Source: Paenibacillus sp. G2S3 (GTDB lineage Bacteria; Bacillota; Bacilli; Paenibacillales; Paenibacillaceae). Taken from it: 64,000 nucleotides of DNA. This document shows positions 18,116-27,700 of this stretch, piece by piece. The stretch lies in assembly GCF_030123105.1 (NCBI RefSeq), contig NZ_CP126095.1, positions 6,200,001 through 6,264,000 on the forward strand, read 5' to 3'. Within the stretch, counting starts at the first letter, position 1; each line of letters starts with the position of its first letter. A model generated the notes under the pieces. It was not told the DNA's origin. It made no database searches and saw only the letters and a program-made list of their open reading frames with translations. The translations under genes were made by a program, and so were the position numbers.

Positions 18116-19318
18116 CTACAATCCTGCCTGACCTCTGAGTAATTCCGCTTTATCTACGCGTTCCCAAGGAAGATCAACATCAGTCCGTCCAAAATGGCCG
18201 TATGCTGCAGTCTGTCTATAGATCGGTTTACGCAAATCAAGCATGGAGATAATACCCGCAGGGCGAAGATCAAAGTTGTTGCTGATCAGTTGAACCATCT
18301 TTTCCTCACTGATCTTGCCTGTTCCGTATGTATCCACATTAATCGAGACAGGAGTAGCTACACCGATGGCATAAGCAAGCTGAATCTCACATTTATCAGC
18401 TAGACCTGCAGCTACAAGATTCTTCGCTACATAACGAGCTGCATAAGCTGCAGAACGGTCCACTTTAGTTGGATCCTTACCAGAGAATGCACCGCCGCCA
18501 TGACGAGCATATCCGCCATACGTATCAACGATAATCTTTCGTCCAGTCAGACCGGCATCCCCTTGAGGGCCACCAATCACAAATCGTCCTGTTGGATTAA
18601 TAAAATACTTAGTTTCAGCATCGAGCAGTTCTGCAGGAACAACCGGCATAATTACATGCTCTTTAATATCAGCCTGAATTTGTTCAAGAGAAATTTCTTC
18701 CGCATGCTGTGTAGATACTACAATAGCGTCTACGCGTACAGGCTTCTCATCTTGATATTCGATCGTAACTTGTGTCTTCCCGTCGGGACGCAAATATTCC
18801 AAAGTTCCGTTCTTACGAACTTCAGATAGGCGACGAGCAATACGGTGAGATAAAGCGATCGGTAGTGGCATTAGTTCTGGTGTCTCATTCGTAGCAAAAC
18901 CGAACATTAAGCCTTGATCACCCGCACCAATATTTGCTGTTTCTTCAGCCAATTGTGCTGGATCACGGTGCTCGAGAGCAGAATTTACGCCTTGCGCAAT
19001 ATCAGCTGACTGCTCATTAAGTGAGCTCAAAACTGCACAAGTATTATAATCAAAACCATATTTTGCACGAGTGTAGCCAATTTCTTTAATGGTATTGCGT
19101 ACGATGGCAGGAATATCTACATACTCAGATTTGGTACTGATTTCCCCGATCACCAAAACAAGACCAGTTGCTACTGCTACTTCGCAGGCTACACGTGCAT
19201 TTGGATCATTAGCTAAAAATGCATCCAATACCGCATCGGAAATCTGGTCACAGATTTTATCCGGATGCCCCTCCGTCACGGACTCGGAAGTAAACAAATG
19301 ACGCCCTTTGATAGACAA
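18116..19318 (-). CDS. metK: S-adenosylmethionine synthetase
   Basis: 400 residues, the usual length. Signature motifs: [21 protein letters not shown] (ATP-binding), [31 protein letters not shown] and [19 protein letters not shown]. Makes SAM from methionine and ATP in the cytosol. I start at TTG 19318: AGGGAGG lies 9 nt upstream and [13 protein letters not shown] aligns with B. subtilis MetK; the TTG at 19327 touches the binding site. Single gene with its own promoter about 200 nt upstream. Confidence 0.97.
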   Translation of the reverse strand: MSIKGRHLFTSESVTEGHPDKICDQISDAVLDAFLANDPNARVACEVAVATGLVLVIGEISTKSEYVDIPAIVRNTIKEIGYTRAKYGFDYNTCAVLSSLNEQSADIAQGVNSALEHRDPAQLAEETANIGAGDQGLMFGFATNETPELMPLPIALSHRIARRLSEVRKNGTLEYLRPDGKTQVTIEYQDEKPVRVDAIVVSTQHAEEISLEQIQADIKEHVIMPVVPAELLDAETKYFINPTGRFVIGGPQGDAGLTGRKIIVDTYGGYARHGGGAFSGKDPTKVDRSAAYAARYVAKNLVAAGLADKCEIQLAYAIGVATPVSINVDTYGTGKISEEKMVQLISNNFDLRPAGIISMLDLRKPIYRQTAAYGHFGRTDVDLPWERVDKAELLRGQAGL

Positions 19319-19526
19319 GTATAACAACCTCCCTTATGGTTAGTCTGACACTGTATAAGGAGTTCCTTAATAATCACAGGCCAAATTAATAAAAAACTAT
19401 AAAACAAAGAAACTCAGGAGCCTGTTCTTTTAATGAAGGATGATTGCAGTATTTCATGTTTATATTCACTAAACTCTTCAAAAAAATGAACCTTTCCCAT
19501 ATGGAAAAGGTCTAAGGCTTTCCTCA
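19319..19526 (-). promoter_or_regulatory. Long metK leader with early terminator-like hairpin
   Basis: About 200 nt of untranslated leader. Near its start a 9 bp stem (ACCTTTTCC/GGGAAAGGT, 4-base loop, about 19485-19505) is followed by TCA and seven T, like an attenuator. Further on, ACAGGC and GCCTGT can pair over a 39-base loop, and TAAGGA/TCCTTA forms a small hairpin before the ribosome site. I cannot find the S-box core sequences expected for a SAM riboswitch. Confidence 0.5.
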
Positions 19527-19532
19527 AAAGTC

Positions 19533-19561
19533 ATATTATCTTATTTGGGAGGTGGTGTCAA
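19533..19561 (-). promoter_or_regulatory. Sigma-A promoter of metK
   Basis: TTGACA (19561-19556), 17 nt, TAATAT (19538-19533) on the minus strand; near-perfect sigma-A elements. Start would be about 19526. Confidence 0.85.
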
Positions 19562-19660
19562 TTACTCCGAAGCCCCTCCATCACAGTATAAATATTGATT
19601 CCACGGTATTAATTAGAAATATCAGATAGGATTAATAAGAATTCCTTCACCCTGATATTA

Positions 19661-19927
19661 TTAAAGAAGAGACTGTTCTGCTTGTTTAATGAGTCTCTTC
19701 GTGATTTCTCCGCCAACAGAGCCATTATCTCTTGAACTAAGATGTCCAAGATACTGGCTACGGCCAGAACCACTACCTCCGGTTGCTCCTAATTCAGAAG
19801 CAAACTCTGTGTCTGCTCCGCCTCCATAATGCGCTCCATATAAACCAAATTCAGCTGCAATTTCATATTGCATTTGCTTCAGCATTGCCCGACTTTCCGG
19901 TACCACTGTACGATTGTTACGTGCCAT
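19661..19927 (-). CDS. Alpha/beta-type small acid-soluble spore protein
   Basis: 88 residues from ATG 19927, with AGGAGG 9 nt upstream. Contains the two SASP signatures: a first segment (MLKQMQYEIAAEFGL) with the Glu-Phe-Gly cleavage region recognised by the Gpr protease, and a second (GSVGGEITKRLIKQAEQSL). It coats and protects spore DNA and supplies amino acids on germination. The central stretch (GGGADTEFASELGATGGSGSGRSQYLGHLSSRDN) is longer than usual. Confidence 0.95.
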   Translation of the reverse strand: MARNNRTVVPESRAMLKQMQYEIAAEFGLYGAHYGGGADTEFASELGATGGSGSGRSQYLGHLSSRDNGSVGGEITKRLIKQAEQSLL

Positions 19928-19950
19928 GTTACAGCACCTCCTGTGAATTT

Positions 19951-19985
19951 GTAAGATTACAGGAATATTGTGCGTCCAACAGCTA
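19951..19985 (-). promoter_or_regulatory. Possible sigma-G promoter of the SASP gene
   Basis: GATTG, 18 nt, CACAATA lies 25-55 nt upstream of the SASP start and resembles the forespore sigma-G pattern GMATR-N18-CATWMTA with one mismatch in each box. Supported mainly by the known sigma-G control of this family. Confidence 0.4.
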
Positions 19986-20080
19986 CTCTTCAATCGCGCC
20001 AATGATTTGTAACTTTGGAAATCAGTTTGAAGGTATGATTAAGTACTTTTACGGGCATTATGAATATATATAATTACAAA

Positions 20081-20617
20081 TTATTTTAGTGTATATCCGC
20101 CACGAACCATGACAACAAGGCCAAGGGTTTGTCCTGTTTGCACAGTAATCCCACGACCATCACGAGGGAAAGATAATAAATGGTTAGTCGGCGCAGCTAC
20201 TCCATTGGCAAGATCCTTACCATCCGTTAAATCAGCAACACCATTTGCATCTTGAGAGTAGATAATCGCTTTACCCGCACGAACGATAAATTCTGCACCC
20301 GCGGAAGCAATTAAAGTTTGTCCTGGTTTTACATCGACAATTACGGATTCATTACTGCTAGTAGTCGGGTTTGTTGTAGCTGTTGGAGCTGAGCTTGGGC
20401 TCGGTGTAGCTGTAGCTACTGGAGCTGTAACTGTACCACCTGTAAGTGCTTTCTGAATTTGCTGATCTACATAGCTTTTGGTAACCACTGGATCATCTGC
20501 TGTGCCAGGCTGTGAACCCACACTTGCACCTTCAGCAGTAACATTCAACAGTGATCCAGCCCATACACCACCAGCCAGTAATACAGCAGCTGTTGTTACT
20601 TTCCATACCGATTTCAA
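20081..20617 (-). CDS. Secreted protein of unknown function
   Basis: 178 residues; TTG start at 20617 with GAGGAGG 7 nt before it. Signal peptide (MKSVWKVTTAAVLLAGGVWAGSL...), a short conserved-looking segment (PGTADDPVVTKSYVDQQIQKAL), a Pro/Thr/Ser-rich linker (about 68-90) and a C-terminal beta-rich domain (VDVKPGQTLIASAGAEFIVRAG ... RGITVQTGQTLGLVVMVRGGYT). I do not recognise the family by function. It directly follows the main SLH gene but is separated by a terminator. Confidence 0.8.
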   Translation of the reverse strand: MKSVWKVTTAAVLLAGGVWAGSLLNVTAEGASVGSQPGTADDPVVTKSYVDQQIQKALTGGTVTAPVATATPSPSSAPTATTNPTTSSNESVIVDVKPGQTLIASAGAEFIVRAGKAIIYSQDANGVADLTDGKDLANGVAAPTNHLLSFPRDGRGITVQTGQTLGLVVMVRGGYTLK

Positions 20618-20651
20618 TGAAGTTCCTCCTCATATGGGGGTAAATGCCTAT

Positions 20652-20684
20652 AAAAAAAGAATAGCCTCCGAAGAGGCTATTCTT
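20652..20684 (-). terminator. Intrinsic terminator of the N-terminal-SLH surface protein gene
   Basis: Perfect stem AGAATAGCCTC/GAGGCTATTCT with a TTCG loop and seven T on the minus strand. Confidence 0.93.
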
Positions 20685-20702
20685 GCTTCGTAAGGAAGCT
20701 AA

Positions 20703-23390
20703 TTATCTTACAGTGATTGAAGTGTCTTTAACAACAACGTTCAAATCTCCATCAGTGAAGTCAGCAGCATCGCTCACTTTAACAACTAGAGAATCAACAG
20801 TGTTCAGATCAGTAATGGCAGTGCCATCAGCAAGACCAGTGATTACCAAATGCAATTTACCAGCATCGGTAGCTGTACCTGGTTCTACTGTGAAGGTAGC
20901 AGCTTGTGCTGATTTACCATCTACACCAATAGATACTACGAAGTCAGCTGCAGATACTTTAGCATCAAACTTAATATCGTTAGTGAACTTCAGAGTCAGA
21001 TAATTAGCTTTAACCGAGTTAATAACTGCTTCAGTCAACTTAGGAGCTGTTGTGTTCTTAAGTTTTGCAGTTGCAGAAGCTGCAGTAGTTGTATCCAATC
21101 CATTTCCTGCGGCATCAGAGATACCAACAACTTCAAACTTGTAATCTTTAGTTGTTGTAATTCCGCTTAGTGGAATAAATACATTTACAACAGCAGTGGC
21201 TGGTTTAGTAGCAGAATCATTAGCTCCGATTGAAGCTACAACAGGATAAGATCCTGAAGGTAGAGCAACACCATTCAGAACATAGCTGCTAACATCGCGA
21301 AGCGAAGCTACATTCAAACCAACGTTATCTTTAGCAGTTACTGTGAACTGATGATAACCAGGTTGTGAGGACGTTGTTTCATAGACTACAGAAGTAACAG
21401 TAGGTCTCTTGTCATCGTTAGTAGTGAGTTTTTCAGCTGTAAGAGCAACTGTTGCTGCTTCGGAGGAGTTAGGTGCTTTCGCTTTATCCTTCACCAATCC
21501 AGCTGTAATACGAACAGTGTAGTCACCGCTCAAAGTAGTTGCGGTCTTAACTGTCACTTTTGCACCTTTTACAGTCATATTAGCTTGGTTAATTGAATTA
21601 CCAACAACAGCACCTGTGGATTCATCAATAACGCTAATTGATCCAGTCGCAAGAACAACATCTTCGCTGAATGTAAGCACAATACCGGTAGAACCGTAAG
21701 TAGCAGATACTACAGTTGGAGCAGTTGTATCTTTAACCAGAGTAACCGCTTGAGTCACAGCGGATCCAAGTGTATTGCCCAGTGTATCACGAACAGCTGC
21801 TTGGAATTGCAATGTACCAGTGAAAGTTCCGGATGATGGGAACGAGAAGTTACTAGGTACTTGCAGTTTAACTGTATCGCTCTCGGTGTCAGTTGTAACA
21901 ACGCTCATGTTACCAACCTTGTCACCGTCAGCTCTCAGCAAGGAAACATTTCCTTTGAAAGATGCAATGTTAACTTTTTTGTTGAATTTAACATTTACAT
22001 ATTGATCGCTTTCTGGAGTAACGCTAACGATCGTCGGAGCAGCTGTATCAGCAACTACAGTTACACTTGTTTTAAGTGTGCTTGCAACGTTGCCAGCAAA
22101 GTCAGTAACCTTATTGAATGCTACATCATTAACTGAACCACTTTTCAGTGCAGTAGTTGTAGTCAACTTGAATGTATCAGCAGATTCTCTTGTTACTGTT
22201 GCAAAAACACCGTTAACAGTAGCAGTAAAACCGTATTGTTTTACAGGCTCACTGAATTGTACGAATACTTCTTTAGTAGATTCTTTAGCTACGGAATTAA
22301 TAGCCTTAACTGTAGGAGCTACTGTATCAGCAACTGTCAACAGATTAGTGTAAGCAGCAACTTTAGTTCCAGCAGCTGTCAGAACGCTGTCACTTACTAC
22401 TACAGTGTATTGTCCTTTCAAGTAGTCAGTTTCAACTTTATTGAAAGTGATTGTAAGCTCAGTACCAGCTTCATTCAAGCTTGCACTTGAACCAGCAACA
22501 GTTACAGCAGTTCCATTAACAGGAACAACTTTAACAGCGTCAGCGATCAATTTTCCATCTTCAATTAAAGAATCAGCACTAATTGCACGGTTGAATTTAA
22601 CAACCAGTTGTTTAGCGTTTGGAGCTTCTACGGACAGAACCTTAGGAGCTGCCAAAGTTACTTTAGTAGTGTAGTCATGATTATTGTGTTTGAAGGAAAT
22701 TGAAGTTTCAACGCCTTCTACAAGTGCAGTAGTCAAAGTTACAGTAGTAGTAGTTTTGTCAGAGAAAGTTACAACTACGCTAGTTGGGCTTACTGCTTCA
22801 GCAGAAGCTACAGTAGGAGCTGCTTTCAATTGATCAACTGCATAAGCAGTTTCAACTACCAAAGAACGGCTAGCGTTAGCTTTGAAGTTAGTGTCTTTAG
22901 CAATCAGACCAGCATCGATTACTGCTTGAGCATAACCTTTAGCCCATGCAGATGCACTGTTGTCAGATGTTGCTGGAGTTTCAAGTTTCAAAGCGCGGAA
23001 CAATACAGCCGCTACTTCTTCAACTGTTACTTTACCGTTGTAGTCGAAGATACCTTTAACAGTATCTTTACCTTGCATCAAGTTAGCTGCAGTAACAGCT
23101 TCGATGTAAGGAACTGCCCAGTTACTAGCGTTGTAACCTTTGTCTTTGTAAGACAATTTGTTAGTTACTTCAGTAAGATCGAACAATTTAGTAACGATCT
23201 TCGCGAATTCAGCGCGAGTAAGATCTTTTTCAAGGTGAGCTTTACCATCAGGGTACCCATTGAGAATACCTTTTGCTGCCAAAGCGTCAAATTTTTGTTG
23301 CGGAGTTGCTGCTGCGTCACCAAACGCTACAGAGGCAAACATTGAGAATGCCATTGCTGTAGATAATGCTACGGATAAAATTTTCTTCAT
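20703..23390 (-). CDS. S-layer protein with N-terminal SLH domains and SbsA-type Ig repeats
   Basis: 895 residues from ATG 23390 (AAGGAGGAG upstream). Signal peptide MKKILSVALSTAMAFSMFASVAFG. Three SLH modules at about 30-205, the first with LTRAEFAKIV, the others degenerate (VTVEEVAAVL; SRSLVVETAY). The rest is Thr/Val/Ala-rich, with many Ig-like units recurring about every 100 residues (VVTFSDKTT; VKFNRAISADS; VQFSEPVKQ; VKFNKKV; VLTFSEDV). Composition and layout are typical of a main S-layer protein. Strong site, own promoter and own terminator suggest high expression. Confidence 0.85.
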   Translation of the reverse strand: MKKILSVALSTAMAFSMFASVAFGDAAATPQQKFDALAAKGILNGYPDGKAHLEKDLTRAEFAKIVTKLFDLTEVTNKLSYKDKGYNASNWAVPYIEAVTAANLMQGKDTVKGIFDYNGKVTVEEVAAVLFRALKLETPATSDNSASAWAKGYAQAVIDAGLIAKDTNFKANASRSLVVETAYAVDQLKAAPTVASAEAVSPTSVVVTFSDKTTTTVTLTTALVEGVETSISFKHNNHDYTTKVTLAAPKVLSVEAPNAKQLVVKFNRAISADSLIEDGKLIADAVKVVPVNGTAVTVAGSSASLNEAGTELTITFNKVETDYLKGQYTVVVSDSVLTAAGTKVAAYTNLLTVADTVAPTVKAINSVAKESTKEVFVQFSEPVKQYGFTATVNGVFATVTRESADTFKLTTTTALKSGSVNDVAFNKVTDFAGNVASTLKTSVTVVADTAAPTIVSVTPESDQYVNVKFNKKVNIASFKGNVSLLRADGDKVGNMSVVTTDTESDTVKLQVPSNFSFPSSGTFTGTLQFQAAVRDTLGNTLGSAVTQAVTLVKDTTAPTVVSATYGSTGIVLTFSEDVVLATGSISVIDESTGAVVGNSINQANMTVKGAKVTVKTATTLSGDYTVRITAGLVKDKAKAPNSSEAATVALTAEKLTTNDDKRPTVTSVVYETTSSQPGYHQFTVTAKDNVGLNVASLRDVSSYVLNGVALPSGSYPVVASIGANDSATKPATAVVNVFIPLSGITTTKDYKFEVVGISDAAGNGLDTTTAASATAKLKNTTAPKLTEAVINSVKANYLTLKFTNDIKFDAKVSAADFVVSIGVDGKSAQAATFTVEPGTATDAGKLHLVITGLADGTAITDLNTVDSLVVKVSDAADFTDGDLNVVVKDTSITVR

Positions 23391-23588
23391 AACCTTTTTT
23401 TCTCCTCCTTGGACGTTCATAAACTGAGATTTTTCTTTAGTTGAGTAGCTCGTGTCACTCATTAGCCGATGCACCCCCTTTCCAGAGTTGAGCAAATTAA
23501 GTATAAATAATGTCTGTGACGGGTATCACAGAAACTTGTAAACAATGATCAGGACATGACAATACTAGATTCCTAATTATACCTAAGT

Positions 23589-23617
23589 ATTATACAATGT
23601 GCCTCAAGTCACGTAAA
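23589..23617 (-). promoter_or_regulatory. Probable sigma-A promoter of the S-layer gene
   Basis: TTTACG, 17 nt, TATAAT on the minus strand, about 200 nt upstream of the S-layer ATG. A second TATAAT begins 16 nt further on without a good -35. Confidence 0.6.
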
Positions 23618-24168
23618 GCTAATTTTTCCATTTTGTTAAATTCGCTTTACCACCGGTTAATTTCAACTGCCTGTGTAAATGACTCTACACCTTAAACGCA
23701 GAAGATTTGGAAAAGTTGCGGTTTCTCAAAAAAATTCTTTTCTTTTTTTGTTTCCCGGTACAATCCCAATAGAAGATACATATGTATGTTCTACTAACTA
23801 TTGTTAATCTTGGGTTGCCACGGAAAATAGTATACCATAGTCGTTTTCTAAACGTCATTATGCAATATTTACTAAGTATCATTAACACTAGTGCCATTTA
23901 TTTAAACATTCCTACAAAATTTGAGTATAAAGGGGCGGAAAGACCTGATTTCTCACATTCATCGTAGGCTGTTTATATGGCGGCTCCCCTTCTGAGCTTC
24001 AGCTCTTAAAGCTATAACCTAAAAACCTTCGCTTATAGGTTCGAACAAACATATTCTTTCTTGGTTCGCCTCCTGGTTCATTGCTTTGATGATTCGTAAG
24101 CTGAAGGCTACTACTTACCGTCACCATTCGGAGATCCGCTCTATAGATAGCATCATGCTGAACAAAAC

Positions 24169-24192
24169 AAAAAAGCGCCGTTGCCGGCGCTT
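24169..24192 (-). terminator. Intrinsic terminator of the 113-residue helical protein gene
   Basis: AAGCGCCG/CGGCGCTT stem with a short loop and TTTTTT on the minus strand, 20 bp past the stop at 24212. Confidence 0.92.
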
Positions 24193-24211
24193 GCTTCTAT
24201 TACAGTATGTT

Positions 24212-24553
24212 CTAACGAATCTTCATAGATAACTGGATCAATTCCTGACGCTTTTCAGGACTTGAGTTTACATTGTCATACATTGCATCAATAGCTGCGC
24301 GATTCTCGCGGTAGCTCTTTTCATGCTTAATTGTAGTATGAGACCATTCAATCAGAGCGTTCTCAGCAACGACAAGCTCATTGTAAGAATCATGGAATCC
24401 TGTAGCCTGCACAAGCTCCTCCATAACCTCCTGTGTAATCTCCTGTAGTGCCCGCTTAGCCGCAATTTCCTTTTCTAACACTTTTGCTCTATTCTCAAAC
24501 ATATTCTTGGCTTTCATGTAATCCAACTGTGCTTTTGCTAAAATCGGTTTCAT
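24212..24553 (-). CDS. Small helical protein of unknown function
   Basis: 113 residues, almost entirely charged amphipathic helix (MKPILAKAQLDYMKAKNMFENR; LEKEIAAKRALQEITQEVMEEL), no signal peptide, membrane segment or cysteine. Preceded by GAAAGGTG and followed by a good terminator, so probably a real monocistronic gene. I do not recognise the family. Confidence 0.7.
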   Translation of the reverse strand: MKPILAKAQLDYMKAKNMFENRAKVLEKEIAAKRALQEITQEVMEELVQATGFHDSYNELVVAENALIEWSHTTIKHEKSYRENRAAIDAMYDNVNSSPEKRQELIQLSMKIR

Positions 24554-24655
24554 GGTTGGCTTTCACCTTTCAGAAAATAATATTTTCTACGTTATTGTAT
24601 CGTAAATCTAAGAAGAATACAAAATATATGTCTTTGGTAATTGCTCTCATTACAT

Positions 24656-24694
24656 TAAAACACCGGTCTGCGAATATTTTTTCGCAGGCCGGTG
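24656..24694 (-). terminator. Terminator of the 1318-residue SLH protein gene
   Basis: Stem CACCGGnCTGCGA/TCGCAGnCCGGTG with a short A/T loop, then TTTTAAT on the minus strand. The opposite flank also carries a T run, so it may work in both directions. Confidence 0.85.
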
Positions 24695-24709
24695 AACATT
24701 TTTTTTGCT

Positions 24710-27700
24710 TTAGTTAAAGTTCTTCGGGAAGATGCTTGTACTCTTTTGCAAGAGTGCAACTGTAATCTTTCCAGCTTCCGCTCTAGTCAATTTACCCTTT
24801 GGATTAAAGTTATATACGGGTTTCTTCTGTCCTGTAACCGTCACGGCGCTTCCTTCCATAATCTTAGCTTTGGACACAGCTTCAATGGCAGGGCGTGAAT
24901 AGAAATCCATATTACTCGTATCAACAAACGATTTACTTAAGGTTGCCAAGAGTTTACTGTCATTCAAAGACATCTTCAGCTTCAGCGCCCTAGCGATCAT
25001 TACCGCCGCTTGTTCACGTGTTAAAGCTTGGTCAGGTCCAAAGAAGCCGTCACTTAGTCCTGTAACAATACCCGCCCTAGCAGCAGTCTCAATATGTTTG
25101 AAATCCCAGGTAGCCGAAACCGCTTGTGGCACAATATCGAAGAATGTTTGCTTATTGGCATCATAGTTTAAAGGAATACTCAGAGATTTCACTAGTAATG
25201 TAGCGAATTCTCCACGTGTTGTTAAATCATCTGCGCCGAATGCATCTGCACGAAGATTAGTCATGAACCCTTTAGAATACAATCCATTCATAATATTTCT
25301 ACCCCATGGGTGATTCGTAATATCAACAAAACCACGACGTAGCTTCATAACAGTGTAGTAACCAAACTCATCAAATGGAACTGTGATGGTGTGCTTCTTC
25401 GTATCTACTTCTCCACCTATATTTTCCCATTTCCCAGCATCGGTATAGCGGAATACTGTTATTGTCGACCCCACTTCATCCACAATGCTGGAGTTAAAAG
25501 TAAGCGTCAATTCACCGCGTTGGGAAGGTACAATTTTACGAGTTTGACTGTACTGCGTAAAATACCCCGTCTTCCCGCTAGCGTCCACAAAATGCGGAGT
25601 AACGCCATTGGTTTCAATATTAACACCGTCTTCTCCTAAACCACCACTGAGCCAGTAGATATCGGATACTCTTGAAAAATTATTTGTAGAGACGGTTGAT
25701 GTGAAGCGCAAAGCGAGATCCTGCGGGATCACAAGTTGGCCTCCTCCGCCTTCTGTTCTGTCATCGCTACCAGTGACGTTAATAATATTCCCGTAATCAT
25801 TTTTACGTTCAACGACTCCATCAGCAGGATCCGCAATACCAAACAATAATTTTGTATTAGGATAATATTTCGCAGCACCAGAGCTAGTAAATCCCTTCAT
25901 AATTGTTCCTTTAGGGAAATTCAATTCTAGAGCTTTATTGAAAACACTATACTTCGTAGCTACCTTCTCAGCCATATACTGCGTGTCGATCTGTACAGCA
26001 CTGGCATAATAGACATCTATAGTATCACTAATTGTAGAGTTAGCACGAACGATTTGAATCTTAATTGGCGTGGATTTGTCTGCCTTCAAACCTACATAAT
26101 CATAGGTAAAACGATCTTGATTCGGAAAATCCGTACGTTTTTTGGCTTCATCTTTACCAATTATTACTTTGGTCGCGCCTTCTGCCTCAATATCAAAACG
26201 AACAAAGTTCTTATTAACAACAATTTGTTTACCTACCGTTGGTACAGGTGAGAGGAGACGATATGGAGCCACTTCACGTACTACCTCAAGACGCTGTGTA
26301 GTTCTTGCCCCTGTCTTATTAATAAGCTCAAGTGTATATACTTGACTTCCTGGAGCATCAAATTTAATGTCACGTAATCGTAAGATAAAATTCTTAGCGC
26401 TTCCGATGTACTCATAGTACAGGCCATTTGCAGCCAACTCGTTAGGATAACGTTTTGGACCAATAGGACCTTCAGGATTGTCTGTTAGGAGCTTATCTTG
26501 TCCTGTTGAAGTAAATACCAGAGTTGAACCCTGATATAGATTTAACGTCGAGGCTCCGCTTCCTTGTAGCACCAAGTCAAATTTATCTTTGCTTGTTGTA
26601 TATTTTTCGTCCTTATAAATAATTTCAGATGGCAGTGCAAGAATTGCATTACGCTCTACTTCATTAGTAAGAGTTGTTGACGTAAAAGGTAGACGATTAT
26701 CTCCTACGGTTGGGTGGAACTGCTTCAACCCAGATATATTGGTATCAATGATGTAGAGTTTCAGTTCTTTTTTAATAATCCGCTGATTTCCTGTACTATC
26801 TTTAGAGACACCTGTAAACACGATTTTATTCTCACCGTACACCAAGGGACCCGACTGGCTAATTCCTAAGTTAAAATTGAAGGTCGTCTTGTCAGTAGTT
26901 GAACCATCCTTCACTACACCAAGTGCAAATTTATTCACAATAACTGTACCCGCTGAATTCTTGGTATCAGGTAATTGATTACTATCAATACCATTAATCT
27001 GTACTTGTGCACTCTCGATATTCTCAAATCCGATATATTCACCATTAACATTTAGAGTTCTATCAATACTTGAATCGAATTCATAGGTTTGTCCGTCCTG
27101 TAGATTGCTTACGTAAATATAGTTTTTAGATACATATGAAATATCAGCATTATAATAAGACTCTGATCCTGTGTATCGGAACTGTACTTTCTGTTGACCA
27201 TTCGAGAAACCCGTAATTTTATAAACGTATTCGTTTGTACCGGTAACCGCCTCAGAAACATGAGATATACTTAACGGTTTATTACTCAAAGGTAAATAGT
27301 TAGCAGTTAACACAGCTGATGTTGATTTATTTGTTTTTGCCAAAATATAAAAGGTGTCACTCTCCAACTGTTGACCATTTAGAGGCAGTTTTGAGATGTT
27401 TGTAAGAGCTCCTGAGCCTGTATATCCAGGAAGATAGTACATTTCTGTTATAACAGTCTCATCTTTCAAAAATTTATAAGAATAGATATGAGAACTACTG
27501 TGGGTGCCATAATCAACGGACAGCTTAAAGTCATTTACACCTGGGAGAATATCTAGATTTGTGTTAGTCGTAAATTTAACCAATTTGTAAGTTGGAGTAA
27601 CGCCATCAGGACCAGGAATAGTTAACTCCTCTTCCACGCTTTTTATCGTAACAACTTTTTCAGTACTGGTAGTACCTTTATTAAGAGTTAGTACAGCACT

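Larger units (their letters stand above)
23391..24211 (-). other. Long upstream region of the S-layer gene
   Basis: About 820 bases with no gene I can support. The part nearest the gene holds the promoter at 23589-23617, a leader of about 190 nt with a 7 bp perfect dyad (TCTGTGA/TCACAGA, 23513-23532), and an in-frame upstream ATG at 23462 with GGGGGTG before it. Farther up the DNA is A+T-rich with T and A tracts (23725-23755). A terminator lies at 24169-24192. The 70-codon open frame at 23685-23897 has no ribosome site or recognisable composition. Confidence 0.6.

Noticed and set aside
23685..23897. 70-codon minus-strand frame upstream of the S-layer gene
   Set aside because: No ribosome site, odd composition, and its downstream end runs into the S-layer promoter region.
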